The notes under the pieces were generated by a model. The model was not told the DNA's origin, did no database searches, and saw only the letters and a program-made list of their open reading frames with translations. 64,000 nt of DNA. It comes from Paragonimus skrjabini miyazakii (taxonomy: Eukaryota > Platyhelminthes > Trematoda > Plagiorchiida > Troglotrematidae). The stretch is taken from assembly GCA_014338405.1 (NCBI GenBank), contig JTDE01000024.1, positions 471,061-535,060 of the forward strand, given 5' to 3'. Positions 21,801 through 33,875 of this stretch are shown here, piece by piece; position 1 is the first letter of the stretch; the number at the start of each line of letters is the position of its first letter. A program made the translations under genes and the position numbers.

Positions 21801-24111
21801 AAGTGGCAGCTATTGCGACTCAATGACATGAATGTTTCCACAGTATGGTTGAGGTGTCTGTGGAATGAGTGAGATTAATGAGACTGGGTAATGCAGTTCG
21901 TAGGAAACCTGACTTTTTGATTACGTTTTAAATTTCACTTATACTTGGGTCCGCAGATCGTAGACACCTTGGAGATGAATGTTGAATGCAGACGTAATTG
22001 TTTCAATTATTGTCGACTAGGGGATGAACAGCAAGATGAATTACAAACTGTTTGTCCTTCTCTTTCTTTCTTCTCTTGGCCGAAGCCTGCTATTTATTCA
22101 AGGTCGTATGACGGTTTGGTATCATCACAAACTACTGATGTAACGCTATCCGTGCTGATGACAACACTAATGATGATGATTATGGCTATGTTGATGATGC
22201 TGATGAGCAAGAGAAGGACGGTGAATATGAGGAAGCGCCCTTCGACAACATGTGGCGTTCGAAAGTATGATCATAATTACCGGATACAAAACGCACGAAT
22301 CCACTATTAAACTACAAATATCAAACAAGACTATATTCACGGATTTCATCGACTTTTAAATGTTTTCATTATGTGTCCCTGTTGAGCTGCCCAGTACGTT
22401 TTACTTTCTAGTGTTCGCGTATAAAGGCAGGTATAAAATAATGTTTCGGCTGGTTAATATAATGTCGTTTGTCACGTTACAGATTGTTTCAGTCAAATGT
22501 TTCCAAAAATCAATGAACGTTCTTCCCATAGTGAATGGCCGTTGTGCCAGTGATCACGGGTAAAAGTTTAAACAAAACAGATTTTCAATGCTAAATAATA
22601 ATGTTGAGTGTACCGCCTACTAAAATTATCCGTGTTTCATAAATGTCGGGGTATACGGCTGTCAAACTTTCATTGTGGCCTTCTGAACAGCGGTATACAG
22701 ACATTACAGTTATATTCCAGCGAGTTCCACAGCCTCAAAATATAATTCACATAGTGCTGTCGGGGGTTCAGATCCATTCGCTTCGATGTATTTAATACAA
22801 ACATTCGATAAAAATGGGGTATAAAGGTTGATTCCGTGAACTTACACGGTTCTCCGAAATAAGGCTTTGGTTTTCGAATGAAGTATTTCACACGCGAACA
22901 AACAGACAGTTAATCACGGTCCATTAGTTTTCATCCCTCGAATAATGTTTGCAGTTATATATTGTCCACGTTTATAAAACGCCATCACTTTTAAAATACT
23001 CACCAAGTTCTTTATGCACTGGGTCGCTGACACACACACTTACGCATATTTCCTCATTCTATTTCCATGGCTTTAACAAAACCCAACGCACTTATTGAAC
23101 CTCTTCTTTCGCTCTCCGCTTTCACTTCCTTTGACTAGGTGATCGCCAAAAGATACTATATCACTTGTATTGTTTCACATTATATAGGTAAACCACTTAA
23201 TATGATATAAAAATGAAAGCTAAAAAACAGAGTTGAATTGAAATGTTCAGCAAGTTACCAGTGGTCATTGTTTGGCGTTCTATTCGCTCTCCTCCAACAA
23301 ATAATGATAATTAGTTAACAAGCAATTCAGTCGTTCCGCTAGACAACCAAGTCCTCAGGATGCAATTATCAATAACTTGACCATTTAATTGGTTAGCACT
23401 CGAAAACCGGCAAAAAATCTAATCGGTGGTTCTAGAAAAAAACGTTTCTCGCAATAAGTTCTCGGGTTGATGTGACAATCAGTCGGCAAGGATTAAAGTG
23501 TGTGAATGCCTGGTAAACTGAGTCGAAAGTTTTGATTAATTTTGAAAGTATTTCGCTGTGCATTTTATAATTATGCAAGCCAATTACTTATACAACGTCT
23601 TCCTTTTCTCGACATCAACTTATATAGAATATCAACGGATTAACCCTCCTTAGTGAAAAGTAACTGCAGTTTGTGATTCTGTTTCAAGATTTTCGGCGCT
23701 TCTCAAGTGTATTTGTGTAACTGTAAAATCATCCTCGATACACCACAAGACGTATCCATTTTTTTCTAAACGAATCGATTTTTTGATTCATCGTTAATTT
23801 TTGTGTAACGCAGCAAGCATCTACTCCAGTAAGTTACTAGTGACAATTTATTCTAGTCAGCCTTTCTGTGAAATCGCTGACAACATTTCGTCAACTGCAA
23901 TTTTAACGGGGCGAACGGGGAAGCCTGCCACAATGAATGTGTAAGAAAAGTGAAAACAGAAAACCTGCGGTGCTTGTGACAAAATATGTGTCGAATATAA
24001 AGTATAACAACGCATTACAGAGTATTTCATGATAGCATTTTCAAACAAGTTGTTTAGTAAGTAATAATATAATACATATCCTATATATATCATAATTAAT
24101 TAATAATATAT
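21801..24111. other. No recognisable gene
   Basis: Holds a GATGAT-rich imperfect trinucleotide tract at about 22160-22207. A 121-codon plus frame crosses it (21945-22310), but its methionine/aspartate runs come from the simple repeat. A frame at 22670-22891 (minus) is unrecognised. No elements were identified. Confidence 0.4.
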
Positions 24112-24176
24112 ATGTTTTCAATCTGATCGATTTCCTGTGTATATCGATAGACGTAAGGAGGTCAGATTGAAAACAT
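24112..24176. repeat. Perfect 15-bp inverted repeat (hairpin)
   Basis: ATGTTTTCAATCTGA at 24112-24126 is the exact reverse complement of TCAGATTGAAAACAT at 24162-24176, with a 35-base loop. Inside the loop a smaller ATCGAT...ATCGAT pair extends the potential stem. It sits at the edge of a very AT-rich tract. It could be the ends of a tiny MITE, a transcribed hairpin or chance. Confidence 0.7.
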
Positions 24177-27100
24177 TGTTGTGTCTGAATAGCCGTTTAA
24201 CGGATTAAAGATTAAGCTCAAAGCGTTCACCACTATTTGAGGCAAATGTATCACAAGGGCGCTATAATGGCTGAGGGATAATGTAACAATGTTGTATAAC
24301 AGGCAGTTTCGTTGTGAGAAGTATACTACTCACAAGTAGCATACTACTCACGGGCGACATTCAGAAACAAAAGAGCAAGCTCCCAACGCGAGGAGGACGG
24401 TATACCAGAGAAAACTATTGGAATAGTGTGCACGTGCTGTGTGAGAACTGCCACCAGGGCGAATGATAACCTACTGTCTCTTAGTGTATGTGAATGCACA
24501 TCTGCTGTGCATGAGTGCACGCGCTTATGGTTTCATTTTAGGATGACCTGTACGGGAGTACGCGCAACGAATGACCGAAAATTGTTGACATTCAAAGGAA
24601 CGGTAAAAAGTTTTATATCATTTTGAAAAAGTTTAATACTGCAGACAGAATGCTCTTCTTTATTGTAACAGCAAAAAAACGTTAGGCCATGGCTTTATAC
24701 ACATGTGCACATACATTTTGGGACAAGGGATAAGCAACTTCACCAACTTTCATTTTTGTGTCCTGAATTTATGAATCGACCAAGAACAAAATCTTAGAAT
24801 TGATAAATTCAAGATATGTTTTCAAACAAAACTTTAAACTACTGAACGCTCCAAACTTGACTGGCATAAAACAAATCTAACGGACTACCTTCACGGGCCA
24901 TCTGTATCTTGCATACCAAAACCAACCCACCCACGGAAACCTACTTAGATAAAAATATACTTCTTGGTGACCAAGTTCATTATGTGGTGACCGACTGAAA
25001 TTTGGTGGCATGAAACCGCGTCGCCAGTAAAGGTCTCCGTTTGTAAGTAACGAGAATACAGTTTTTGTTCCAAGTTCGGGAAGCAAGTACCTTGACCAGC
25101 TAAATAATCGTACCTACCGGTCAACCCGTACGTTATTTAACTGACAAGCAAACTATAATTGAAAGCAATGACTGCTGACGTTTTTAACAAATAACTATAC
25201 TCATACGTAGTTAAAACGTTTATATTTCACCCTGTAAAAGCCAGAGTTTCATGAAAGTAAACGACCTTTCCCAAGCACTCTATCGTGCGTTTGAACTTAG
25301 ACAAAAATACATCACGTATAAATTCATAGTGCACACTGCTCATGTTAAAGAGTTAGGGCTTCCAAACTTCCAGTGAATAAACAGCTTATCAACTTTTAAC
25401 GCAAAACGTTTTACAGATTATCACTGGTCATTACTGGCTTGCTTGAAAATGAAATAAGAGCACTGAATATACCTACAAATAGTTTGTGATGAGTAAACTG
25501 TGATACACCTTGAACGTTTTCAACAATTTCGGTTTATGCGCTACAAATCACCGGCAAATCTTTTAGTTTCCAGGCAACAAATTTTTACGGTAACAAAAGA
25601 AACAAAACTGTTCCCGTAATGGAAGTATGCTAAAAGAACTAAAAATGACTATTTTTCCCGTTTGTTTATTTTCCGTTCGTTCTCCATATACTCCGGTGTT
25701 GCAGATTTTTCCGTCGTCCGCAAGCCACGTTGTGACGTTTGGGAATTCTGTCACTTTGGCTACAAATTCTTGTCGTACAAATTCCAAGTCACATATCAAA
25801 CTTCTCAGTTTTGCGGCTTTGCTAGTTCTGAGCTGGCACTTTTTGTACGTTTAAAATAACCTGCACCAGCCAATGAAGTGTGCATGTAACATATAAAACC
25901 GGTGTGTCCCATAGGGATGTTCAACCCACTGGAAGTCTACTGAGTGGGCTGAACGAAGGAATGCCAGTGTTAAGTAAGACAAGATGACCGGAAGATTGGT
26001 GGCGCTCAGAAAGTGCAACCTGGCCAACATGACTAACGCTCATGTATGCGCCTGCGCAAATTAGCTGGTGTGCACTAGGAAAAAAATGTAAGACACTCAG
26101 GAAGATCGAGGATTTGGTCACGTTTTACACGAAACACTCAATTAGATAAATGAATCAACTTAAGCATCCTCACTTCAGGGATACAAAAATTATCAGTCAC
26201 CCGGTAACAACTTGGATTTTGTTTAGTAAGTATCTGGAATCTTGTTCAAAAAGGCTTGATGAGATACAACTGATCAGCAGGGAAACGCTCAACATCATCA
26301 GCCAGTGTCTGCATAACTCTGCCATAAACCTCAGTCTTATGTAACGTATAATAGCACATGTCCCATTTCATTGCATTCTTCAGGCTCAATGAGAAAACAC
26401 GCATCGTTATCTTTCAGCTCAAAGAGTGTGCATCTCAAAAAGGACGGTTATCAATATCGAAATTCAGGTTGGTTGCCCAACCAGGCTCCATCGTTCTCAA
26501 GGATAAAAAATATTGGGAGGATATTACAATTATGAGCTAAGCTTCCTATGTTCGGTATACACTTATGTGCGCAGAGGTACTAGCAAAACCTTAGCACACA
26601 AAAATACGTCCAGTATAGTTAGCTACTTGTTGGATAATCTTATAGTTGTGTAAGTCAGGTCAGCCTGCCCAACAAAACACTAGCGTGCTGAACAATAACG
26701 CAGTGTGTACAGGTTGAATGAAACTGTACTGAAATATATGCACACTTTAGTGACCAGTGCAAGAAACTGTCGCAGCCGAGAACATGCCCCTTGTCTGTGA
26801 ATCTGCATTCATTTAGGAGACGATTTAAGTTTTACAGCCATGTAACACTTGACCGGAATACAGACATGCTTTATTGACCAGTGCAGCAGGTTATAGCCTC
26901 TTACAGAAAGCGGAGTTGAAACGGAGTGACGTAAAGCTACAAAACAGGGAAATGCATAAAATTATTAAAATTTCTACCATGGTTTTGTAACAACTTGAAA
27001 CAGTCAAGAAGATGCAGATCTTGTTTATTTCAGGTTTACTAACTGAACAAGCTTCACTGTATCTGGCTATTCAAATAACAACCGATGCGTACAGAAGCCG

Positions 27101-28394
27101 TGTTGGTTGATCGGCTTCTTCGTCTGGCACAAAAACATATTGTACTCAGGACATTTTGGATGCTATCTGTGAAATGGTCGGTTATCACATCCCGTTGCCG
27201 ACAGCCTCGGCTACAGTAAGGCTGAGGCACCGGATCGACATGTTTCAAAACAAACCTTCAAACGCTGCGGCTATCATAGCTAAGAACAGAAGCCTAACAC
27301 ATTTTGGTCTTTTCCAATGACCCATCCTGATAAATACAGAGCAGCACCTCACTTGTGTTCCAAATAACATCAATGACACAGCTATCACTTACTTAGCCGC
27401 CCAGACCATGATTCACTTTTTGTTCAATAACATTCCAAAATATCCATCGAACGTCGCGTTATGTGACTTTTCACGAAATTTACAATAAGATTCCTTCAAA
27501 AGAAAACAACACATTCGGCAATTGCTCTTGTCTGGACTAATAGTTAGTGACTAGCCCTGTCATCTATTCATTCAGCTTGCCCATCATTTATTACTTTAAG
27601 TGGTAACCTGACAGCAGTCAAATGTTTTATACAACTGTATTAAACAATGTGAATGACTGACTAAGTTCCGGTAGCCAAATAACTCGATTTTTAGCTATGA
27701 CCATTTTTGTCGAACTCATCAGAACTAATGCTTTTGAAATAGTCACACCTTTCCAAACTAATAGACATATAAAACTGGTTAGCGATGATTTTACACGTGA
27801 ATAATTTGTGTAAATGATATTTTATTTCCAGCTGTTATTATTCATCCAAAAGAAGAACTGTAGTGAAGAAATTCTGTCTTAAAATTTTCACAGACAACTT
27901 CAATCCTAACATATATGACGGATTATTGTCAACAACAGGTTTTTCAAAACCATTAATCAGAATGTGTCACACAGAAAATGGCTACAGTCCATTCTGTTGA
28001 TCACAATAGCCATCGAGGGAAATATCTGATTTATCGTTGTTGAATAATGTAGAAGATAGGCAGAGACAATTTGAAAAAAAGCAAAAAATCTAGTGAAACT
28101 GCAGATGAAAAAAATAGGAGGCTGAGCTTCGATAAGTAAAGGTACCGAATATATTATTTGCATATGACTTGGATTTATAATAAACAGTCAGAATAAGTAA
28201 AGGTTGTAGTACACCGTATTATTAAAAAAATACGGTTAATGAGATCTGCGCCACTAAAATGTCCAAAACAAAAGAAATTTCCCACGTTAGAGAAATGCTA
28301 GCCGCTAATCAATATCCAAACACATCTAGTGAGAGTACACAGTTAAGCGCATGTTAACTAAGGAAGAGACCAAAACGACCAAAACTTTCAAGTC
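24177..28394. other. No recognisable gene
   Basis: Short frames only, all under 80 codons. A short direct repeat with the core CATACTACTCAC occurs near 24323-24353. No element or RNA was recognised. Confidence 0.4.
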
Positions 28395-28979
28395 TATCGT
28401 GCAAACACCGTATCGTGAACAAACGTTGGAAAAATTTGTTTCATCTTTTCTGAGTACGCTATCCGGACTGTACTTCGGTAAGATATTATCTTAGAAAGAC
28501 TAGTGATACATCCTAAAGATCCGGTTTCTATGGGCGACCAAGCAGACTGTGTATACGAAACCAAATGCGATTATTGCAATGCCAGCTACATTGAAGAGAA
28601 AATCAAACAACTGAAAGTACGTATTGCTGAACACAAGGGGCACACGAGTTTTCCACCTAAAGATGTATCTCAACTTCAGGAGCTTGATAAGGATTCGGTC
28701 ATCGCACCACATGCACTGTCAGGGAATCACAGCGTAGGTTATGATCAAGCTTGAGTGATTCATAAGGGTTTGCATCTCTATGCGGAGCGATGCTGTGCTG
28801 AAGCTCTCGCCATTTACATAAAGCATGCTTGTGTTAATCGCAATTATACTAGGCAGTTGTCTGCAGTTTCGCGTGGACGGATAAACAACGCTAGACAAAG
28901 GAATCTTATCTACATCAGTCTGCCACCGGACAAACCTGTGGCAGTAAGTATATATTTTCCCCCAATGGTTTGACTTCAA
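28395..28979 (+). pseudogene. Penelope-like element relic (PLE-2): RT-endonuclease junction and GIY-YIG domain
   Basis: The plus strand reads AIRTVRL, a stop, ERLVIHPKDPVSMGDQAD, CVYETKCDYCNASYIEEKIK, QLKVRIAEHKGH and HALSGNHS, then an in-frame TGA at 28752-28754. The same frame continues with VIHKGLHLYAERCCAEALAI. This is the PLE segment from the RT end (IRTVF-type, then KDP) into the GIY-YIG endonuclease: CVY for GIY, YIEE for YIGE, conserved R-x-x-EH, and a C-terminal helix with the EA pair. The glycine of YIG is replaced by glutamate. Its sequence is clearly a different PLE family from the copy at 3248-4165. The rest of the RT is not recognisable upstream. Confidence 0.85.
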
Positions 28980-31652
28980 TACTTCTTCAAATAGATATTT
29001 ATTTTGAAGTACAATATCACACCTGGTTGAGTAAATAACCTGTTAGAGGTGCAACGTGATTAAGGCATATTGTTGAATTGAGATGTGTAAGGAGTGACAA
29101 GCAATGAAAGAGTTCAATTCTCAGAAGTGTTGACGAGAAACTGATCTTATATAGCTACAGTTGTTTAGTTCTCCCTGACTGTGTTCTCTCCGGAATATAG
29201 TACTGCAATTATATCCACGAATTTACTATTCAGTTAACGTTTCTCCCCAATAACACTCACGAGGATCCATCTCGATGAGCGGAACGAGTGGTTTGGCCAT
29301 CGCAGTATTAGAGACTCAGTGGATTTATGCATAATCCTCATTAGGGCTCCAAAGGAGAATATACTCCTGTAAAATCAGGAAGTTGAACTTTGTTGTTCAT
29401 GCCTACGAAATAAGCACACTACCGAGGTGTCTCGTGAAGACGGTAACCAAATAAGTCCTTTTAATAATTAGCCGAAAATCACATCTGAACATAAGTTGTC
29501 CTACCTGTACCGAATGCTCCTTTACAGGCATAGATGTCCGACCTTGTCAGTAGTTACGTTACAATCGTAAACGGTACAGTCACTTGGGCACTCAAACCTG
29601 CAGGCCATTTCAAATTAGTAAGAGTGATTCGGGTTATCAATAGCACCAGATACTTTAAAGGCGGTGCGCACGCAAGAAAGGCACACCAAGACACCGTTAA
29701 TAACCACGGTTTAAAATTTAGAAAAAAAACCTTATGGTCTGGTAACGTGTGGTGAAAACCTACTCGATTCATCACTTATTCAAGCCCAAACACAATGAAA
29801 CGTTTGAGAAAGAATCAACCTAAACGTCGCGGTAAGATACATCAAACGAACAGCTTTAATGTTATATGTCAAGTTCCTTGTTCTGTACTCCGCCAAGCAG
29901 CCTACAATTTATGACTTTGCACTTGCCCTTGAGATCAGCCACTGACAAACTCTGATTTCTTCAATACTGATGAACATCATTAAATCCGATTTATTGTTTT
30001 GTGAATAAAAGCTGCTTACTGCACCCAGTCCGAATGCTTCAGTTCAAGTATGACTTCACGGATCATTCGAAGTTCCTGTCTTCTAGTGGTAGGTAAAACT
30101 TAATAAACATCGCCCTCACTAGTGAAAAACAAGTTTAGTGCATTCTGTTTCAAACTGCATTCACATTTCTTGAGCCATTCTAGAGATATCTCCTTCTGAG
30201 TTGATGTCCACTCCTGTCCGCTGCTTTTCTACACAATGTTACCCGCAACTATTGCAAGCGAGGTCAACTAACATAAACAACACTTTTATCAGAACAGAAT
30301 GCAATATTTGAAGATGAATTGCAACATTTATTCCGGTCTTTTCGTAGGCATCAGCTCATCAACTTCGTCTGAGTCTTGTTTGTTTAATTGATCTATTAGT
30401 TAGCTTTGCGAATCATCAAAGCCAATCAACGAGCTGGTAATGAACACGTGGATGAAGCAATCATTCTCGTGGTCTGACGCCAGATGTTTGTTGCAAAATA
30501 GATTTTGACATGCGGGACTTGACTGACTCGTTCTTGGAGTGTTCTTTTTGTTAAATGATTACTTGTCAGCTTAGCATTAACGTGGGTAGCGTTCAAAACA
30601 ATATGGTTGAAAGTGTTGAGAATAATGTCCATCCATTGGATTTGTTAAAACTCTAAGATTGTCGAAATAAAACCAGTCTTTTTTAATCACGCGCCAGACC
30701 GTCTGGTCATTTCTATTAAAAACACTGTAACCACACTTTTGCTCAATTATTGTTTAAGTGAAAAGACTGTTTACATGTCAAAGCCCAAAAAATTGGATCT
30801 TGGTTTAGGACGAGTTTTGGCTTAGCTTTGAAAACCTATATCATTACGTCCAATATGTGAGGAATAAAATAAGTTTCCAGCTACATGGGGGTAGACCACA
30901 TGTAATCCTAAAACGGCTACGGTACTTTACTGTATATTGGTTGTCGAAACACCTGGTCATTTGTCAAGCGATTGAATATAAAAAATGAGGCAGTCAAAGG
31001 TAAAGTGATTCTGAGTTTCTTTATTTTGAAGTGTGAGCGGGGTAACGATTGTTCGAATAAACAAATCACAAGAGGCCTTCTAAAATTGTAAAGTATTTGT
31101 TCCAGAATTGTAAAAACTTGGTTTCGAACTTCCAAGCGTCAATGGCATACTGAAATTTCCGTTTACATAAACATGTATTAAAATATTGTTAGAGTTTTCT
31201 TTGAAATATTCATGAGTGCAGTCGTCTACCATGCTCGTTAAGCACATTTCAGCCGGAAATAGATTGACCATTTATTCAAATTTGACTGTCGTATCTTGCA
31301 AACTGTCGATCTTGTCTAGTGTAATAATCACTTAGGAATCAAGACCACAAAATGAAGTTTTCTTTTAAATCACTCTATACTGCACACATAATGTGTGCGG
31401 CAATCTACCACTTGAACACAGGTTTTTTTATGAAAGCTGTTAGGAGATTTTCAGACAATGCTTTGCAATAAAAATGAGTATAAAACAACATCAGTGCTAA
31501 TTGATTTGGTCTGTAAGTAAAACTATCACGTGAATAGTTTTTCTCGTGTTACCAATACATGATCAAACGTTATTATCAAAAACCACCTCAAGTTTGACCA
31601 TTATCGTTGGTATTTTTAACAAAGGATGGTAATCATCTTTAGTCTCCCAGTT
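28980..31652. other. No recognisable gene
   Basis: Short frames only. A 73-codon plus frame at 29534-29755 begins just after an acceptor-like CTCCTTTACAG, but it shows no known domain and overlaps an equally long minus frame. Confidence 0.4.
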
Positions 31653-32201
31653 CTATTTCGGTTGCAGAAAAACGTGGTTTAGCCAGACGCATATTTGATA
31701 TAACCAGATATACTTGCATTTCAGATCAATTGCAGGCAAGAAAACAGGCTGAGAAAAACTATTAGCAAAGGTTACTGTGAGAAATTCGAAGGAGTTACCA
31801 AAAGGGAAGTGAAGTACACCTAACTTAGTAAGATGGTCAGAAAGAACATTGTTTTCGTTTACGCAGTTCAATAAAGATCGTCTACCAAACAATTCTAAAT
31901 GGAACTTGAAGGTTGTTCTAGCTCTTAAGTAAATGGCCATGCAGTTGCCTAGAAATCTTAAACTCCCAAAGACCAGCTTTCTGTGACCTCGAACGCAGTT
32001 CATCTGACGTTTTTGTCTCTCAGTTAACCTGTAATTGGGGTAACGTTTATTTAAGCGGACTAGATCTACAACTGCTTCAACAAATAACGGAACACGTCCC
32101 AAAATGGATGAAGTAAATGTTGAAACAATAACTTCAGGTTGGTGAACCAACTGTTTCAAACACCATGGCACAAGCCACCAATGAAAGGAAGTCAGCAACA
32201 T
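31653..32201 (-). CDS. Hypothetical protein, 182 aa, unrecognised
   Basis: This is the longest open frame in the window, starting at ATG (32201-32199) and ending at TAG. By rough estimate a frame this long is unlikely, though not impossible, by chance at this base composition. The translation begins MLLTSFHWWLVPWCLKQLVH, then VPLFVEAVVDLVRLNKRYPN, a basic YRLTERQKRQM, and later hydrophobic stretches (FEFLTVTFANSF, IWLYQICVWLNHVF). The mixture of hydrophobic and basic segments would suit a membrane-associated protein. I recognise no family. An in-frame stop lies four codons upstream of the ATG, so if this is a gene it starts here or an exon joins within the frame. It may be a single-exon gene, an exon or a chance frame. 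Confidence 0.35.
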   Translation of the reverse strand: MLLTSFHWWLVPWCLKQLVHQPEVIVSTFTSSILGRVPLFVEAVVDLVRLNKRYPNYRLTERQKRQMNCVRGHRKLVFGSLRFLGNCMAIYLRARTTFKFHLELFGRRSLLNCVNENNVLSDHLTKLGVLHFPFGNSFEFLTVTFANSFSQPVFLPAIDLKCKYIWLYQICVWLNHVFLQPK

Positions 32202-32485
32202 TGATTTACTTCACTCAGAATATTATTGTGCACTAGGAACCCGAAGTTACTTGTCATTAACAAAGTAACGTAAATCCTAGCAAGAAACTAAGCTTTGTTT
32301 CTACAAAAGTGACTCAGACAACCCACTGGGTTACTGCTTTTACGTATGTGACGTTTGTGATCGGTAGTACTTCACGTACACAACTTTTAATGAGTAGTAG
32401 AGAATGACAGGATAATATACGAGTTGACTATTAATCCAAACTGACTACGATTTTTGCATTCAGGTAAATATCTTTTTCCCTATCA
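32202..32485. other. Nothing recognised
   Basis: Spacer between a minus-strand and a plus-strand candidate coding segment. A shared promoter is conceivable but no element can be pointed to. Confidence 0.3.
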
Positions 32486-32827
32486 GTGGTTGAATTTAAA
32501 TCACAATGTTATGGATCAAGATTTATGTCATTAATAAACTCTGACGAAAAAAACTTGTATAAGTTTCTACCTTTTGAAGATGGCTCGCACGGAGGTCATT
32601 CTGAATGCAAAAGTTGCAGTCCAATTTACCTAGGTGACGTTTTACCATATCTCAACTTGTCCCTTATTTTTTCTGATGGTCTGGTTAAAAAACCTAATTT
32701 TTCTTGTCAACTTTTATCGACTTTGAATGCTAACGTAGAAGAATACATAGTATATTGTTGCTATATGTACATGAGCAATTTCAGCTTCGTCTCCAGTTTA
32801 GCGCCTCGTCAAGACCTGTTATACTAA
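32486..32827 (+). CDS. Possible exon, 113 codons, unrecognised
   Basis: The frame is preceded directly by a strong acceptor-like tract (TCTTTTTCCCTATCAG ending at 32486) and stays open to a TAA at 32827. The translation includes LPFEDGSHGGHSECKSCSP and LGDVLPYLNLSLIFSDGLV. Composition is protein-like and codon use is unremarkable. No family was recognised. With no upstream ATG it would be a 3'-terminal exon. The mariner relic starts about 90 bases beyond the stop. A chance frame cannot be excluded. Confidence 0.3.
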   Translation: MVEFKSQCYGSRFMSLINSDEKNLYKFLPFEDGSHGGHSECKSCSPIYLGDVLPYLNLSLIFSDGLVKKPNFSCQLLSTLNANVEEYIVYCCYMYMSNFSFVSSLAPRQDLLY

Positions 32828-32913
32828 TTACCTGAACGAATATGAAAACCATCGGCAGTTGCATCATGCTTTGTTCTGTCCAAATAAAACTCTGAAATGA
32901 GACGGCTTTATTA

Positions 32914-33873
32914 CGAGGGGGAGTCAACAAGTAATTCCATTTTATTTCGGACAGGTATAATTAGCAACACAGGAACATGAATTATACATCAAAATAAAGC
33001 TGGTCCTCTGCGGATCACATCCCTACTTCTCAACATAGTCACCGTTACGCACAATAGCAACGTTCCATCTTTGAATGAGCGCATGTATCCCTGCCTCGAA
33101 AAATTTTGTTGTCTATTTTTTGAGCCACTTCTTCACTGTGGTTTTCACTTCCTCGTCACTGGAATAATGTTTGCCTATCAAACCCTCTTTCATGGGGCCG
33201 AAGAGGTGATAATCTGAAGGCTCTAAATCTGGTGAGTATGGAGGATGCCGTAAAGTTGTCCACCCGAATGAGGCGATTGTCTCCCTTGTTTTGATGCTTG
33301 TGTGTGGTCAAGCATTTTCTTGCAGAAGGAGGACTTTGCGGATTGACAAATCGGGTTTCACTCGTTGGATTCTTGCTCTGAGCCTCGTCAGGGTCTCGAT
33401 GTAGGCGTCAGAGTTTATCGTTTCTCCTCTAGGCAAGAAATCAAGCAGAATGACACCTTGAGCATCCCAAAAGACAGTCGCCATGACAGACGCGGATGGA
33501 CGGCCAGAACAGGGTTTATCGGCTACGCTCATAGTTCCCACCTTTTCATCCTTCAAACAACAAACCCACCTGCATACATTGCTATAATCTACAGTATTGT
33601 CCTCAAACACATTTGATAATCGTCTGTGAATGTTCATGGGGGTTTCTCCCTCAGCAACAAGAAATTCAATCACTGCTCTTTGTTTTTGACGCAAATCTAC
33701 GGAGGCAGCCATTTTAAATTTTCCTTGTGAGTCTAAAAACATGAAAGGTAAGAAACAAACTATTACATAACGTAAATGCTATAATCATTTATAACTGGGA
33801 AAAAGTTCAGGTAATTTTATGAAAAATTTCACCAGAATTAAAAACATTGACATTACCTTTTGACTCTCCCTTG
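32914..33873 (-). mobile_element. Mariner element, internally deleted, with TIRs and TA target duplication
   Basis: The left end CGAGGGGGAGTCAAC (32914) and right end, read inward on the minus strand, CAAGGGAGAGTCAAA (33873) form terminal inverted repeats matching at 18 of 22 positions. TA dinucleotides flank both ends (32912-32913 and 33874-33875), as expected from Tc1/mariner insertion. The element is 960 bp; complete mariners are usually about 1.3 kb. The shortfall matches the missing transposase segment. It cannot encode an active transposase, but its ends could still be used in trans. Confidence 0.92.
33023..33712 (-). pseudogene. Mariner transposase pseudogene, central deletion plus nonsense codons
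   Basis: From ATG at 33712: MAASVDLRQKQRAVIEFLVA and the helix-turn-helix region to SGRPSAS, then directly VMATVFWDAQGVILLDFLP, which in mariners lies about 115 residues further on. The deletion removes the linker and the part of the catalytic domain with the first aspartate. Further down, VLLLQENA-stop-PHTS replaces the family's QHDNARPHTS: one residue is lost, the second catalytic Asp is Glu, and the Arg codon is TGA (consistent with CGA to TGA). Then SPDLEPSDYHLFGPMKEGL follows, with exactly 34 residues between the altered second and the third catalytic Asp (D34D spacing). After a second stop (TAG) the frame runs on to the usual ending GDYVEK and TAG at 33025-33023. One frame is kept throughout, so the copy is fairly young. 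Confidence 0.93.
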
Positions 33874-33875
33874 TA

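Noticed and set aside
22740..22785. GGTTCAGATCC, B-box-like, on plus
   Set aside because: No A-box at the expected distance and no tRNA-like fold.
26266..26290. TTGATGAG followed about 20 bases later by GGGAAACG, hammerhead-like
   Set aside because: No complementary stem II, no stem I partner and the first core base is wrong.
33365..33616. 83-codon plus frame
   Set aside because: Antisense shadow of the mariner transposase pseudogene.
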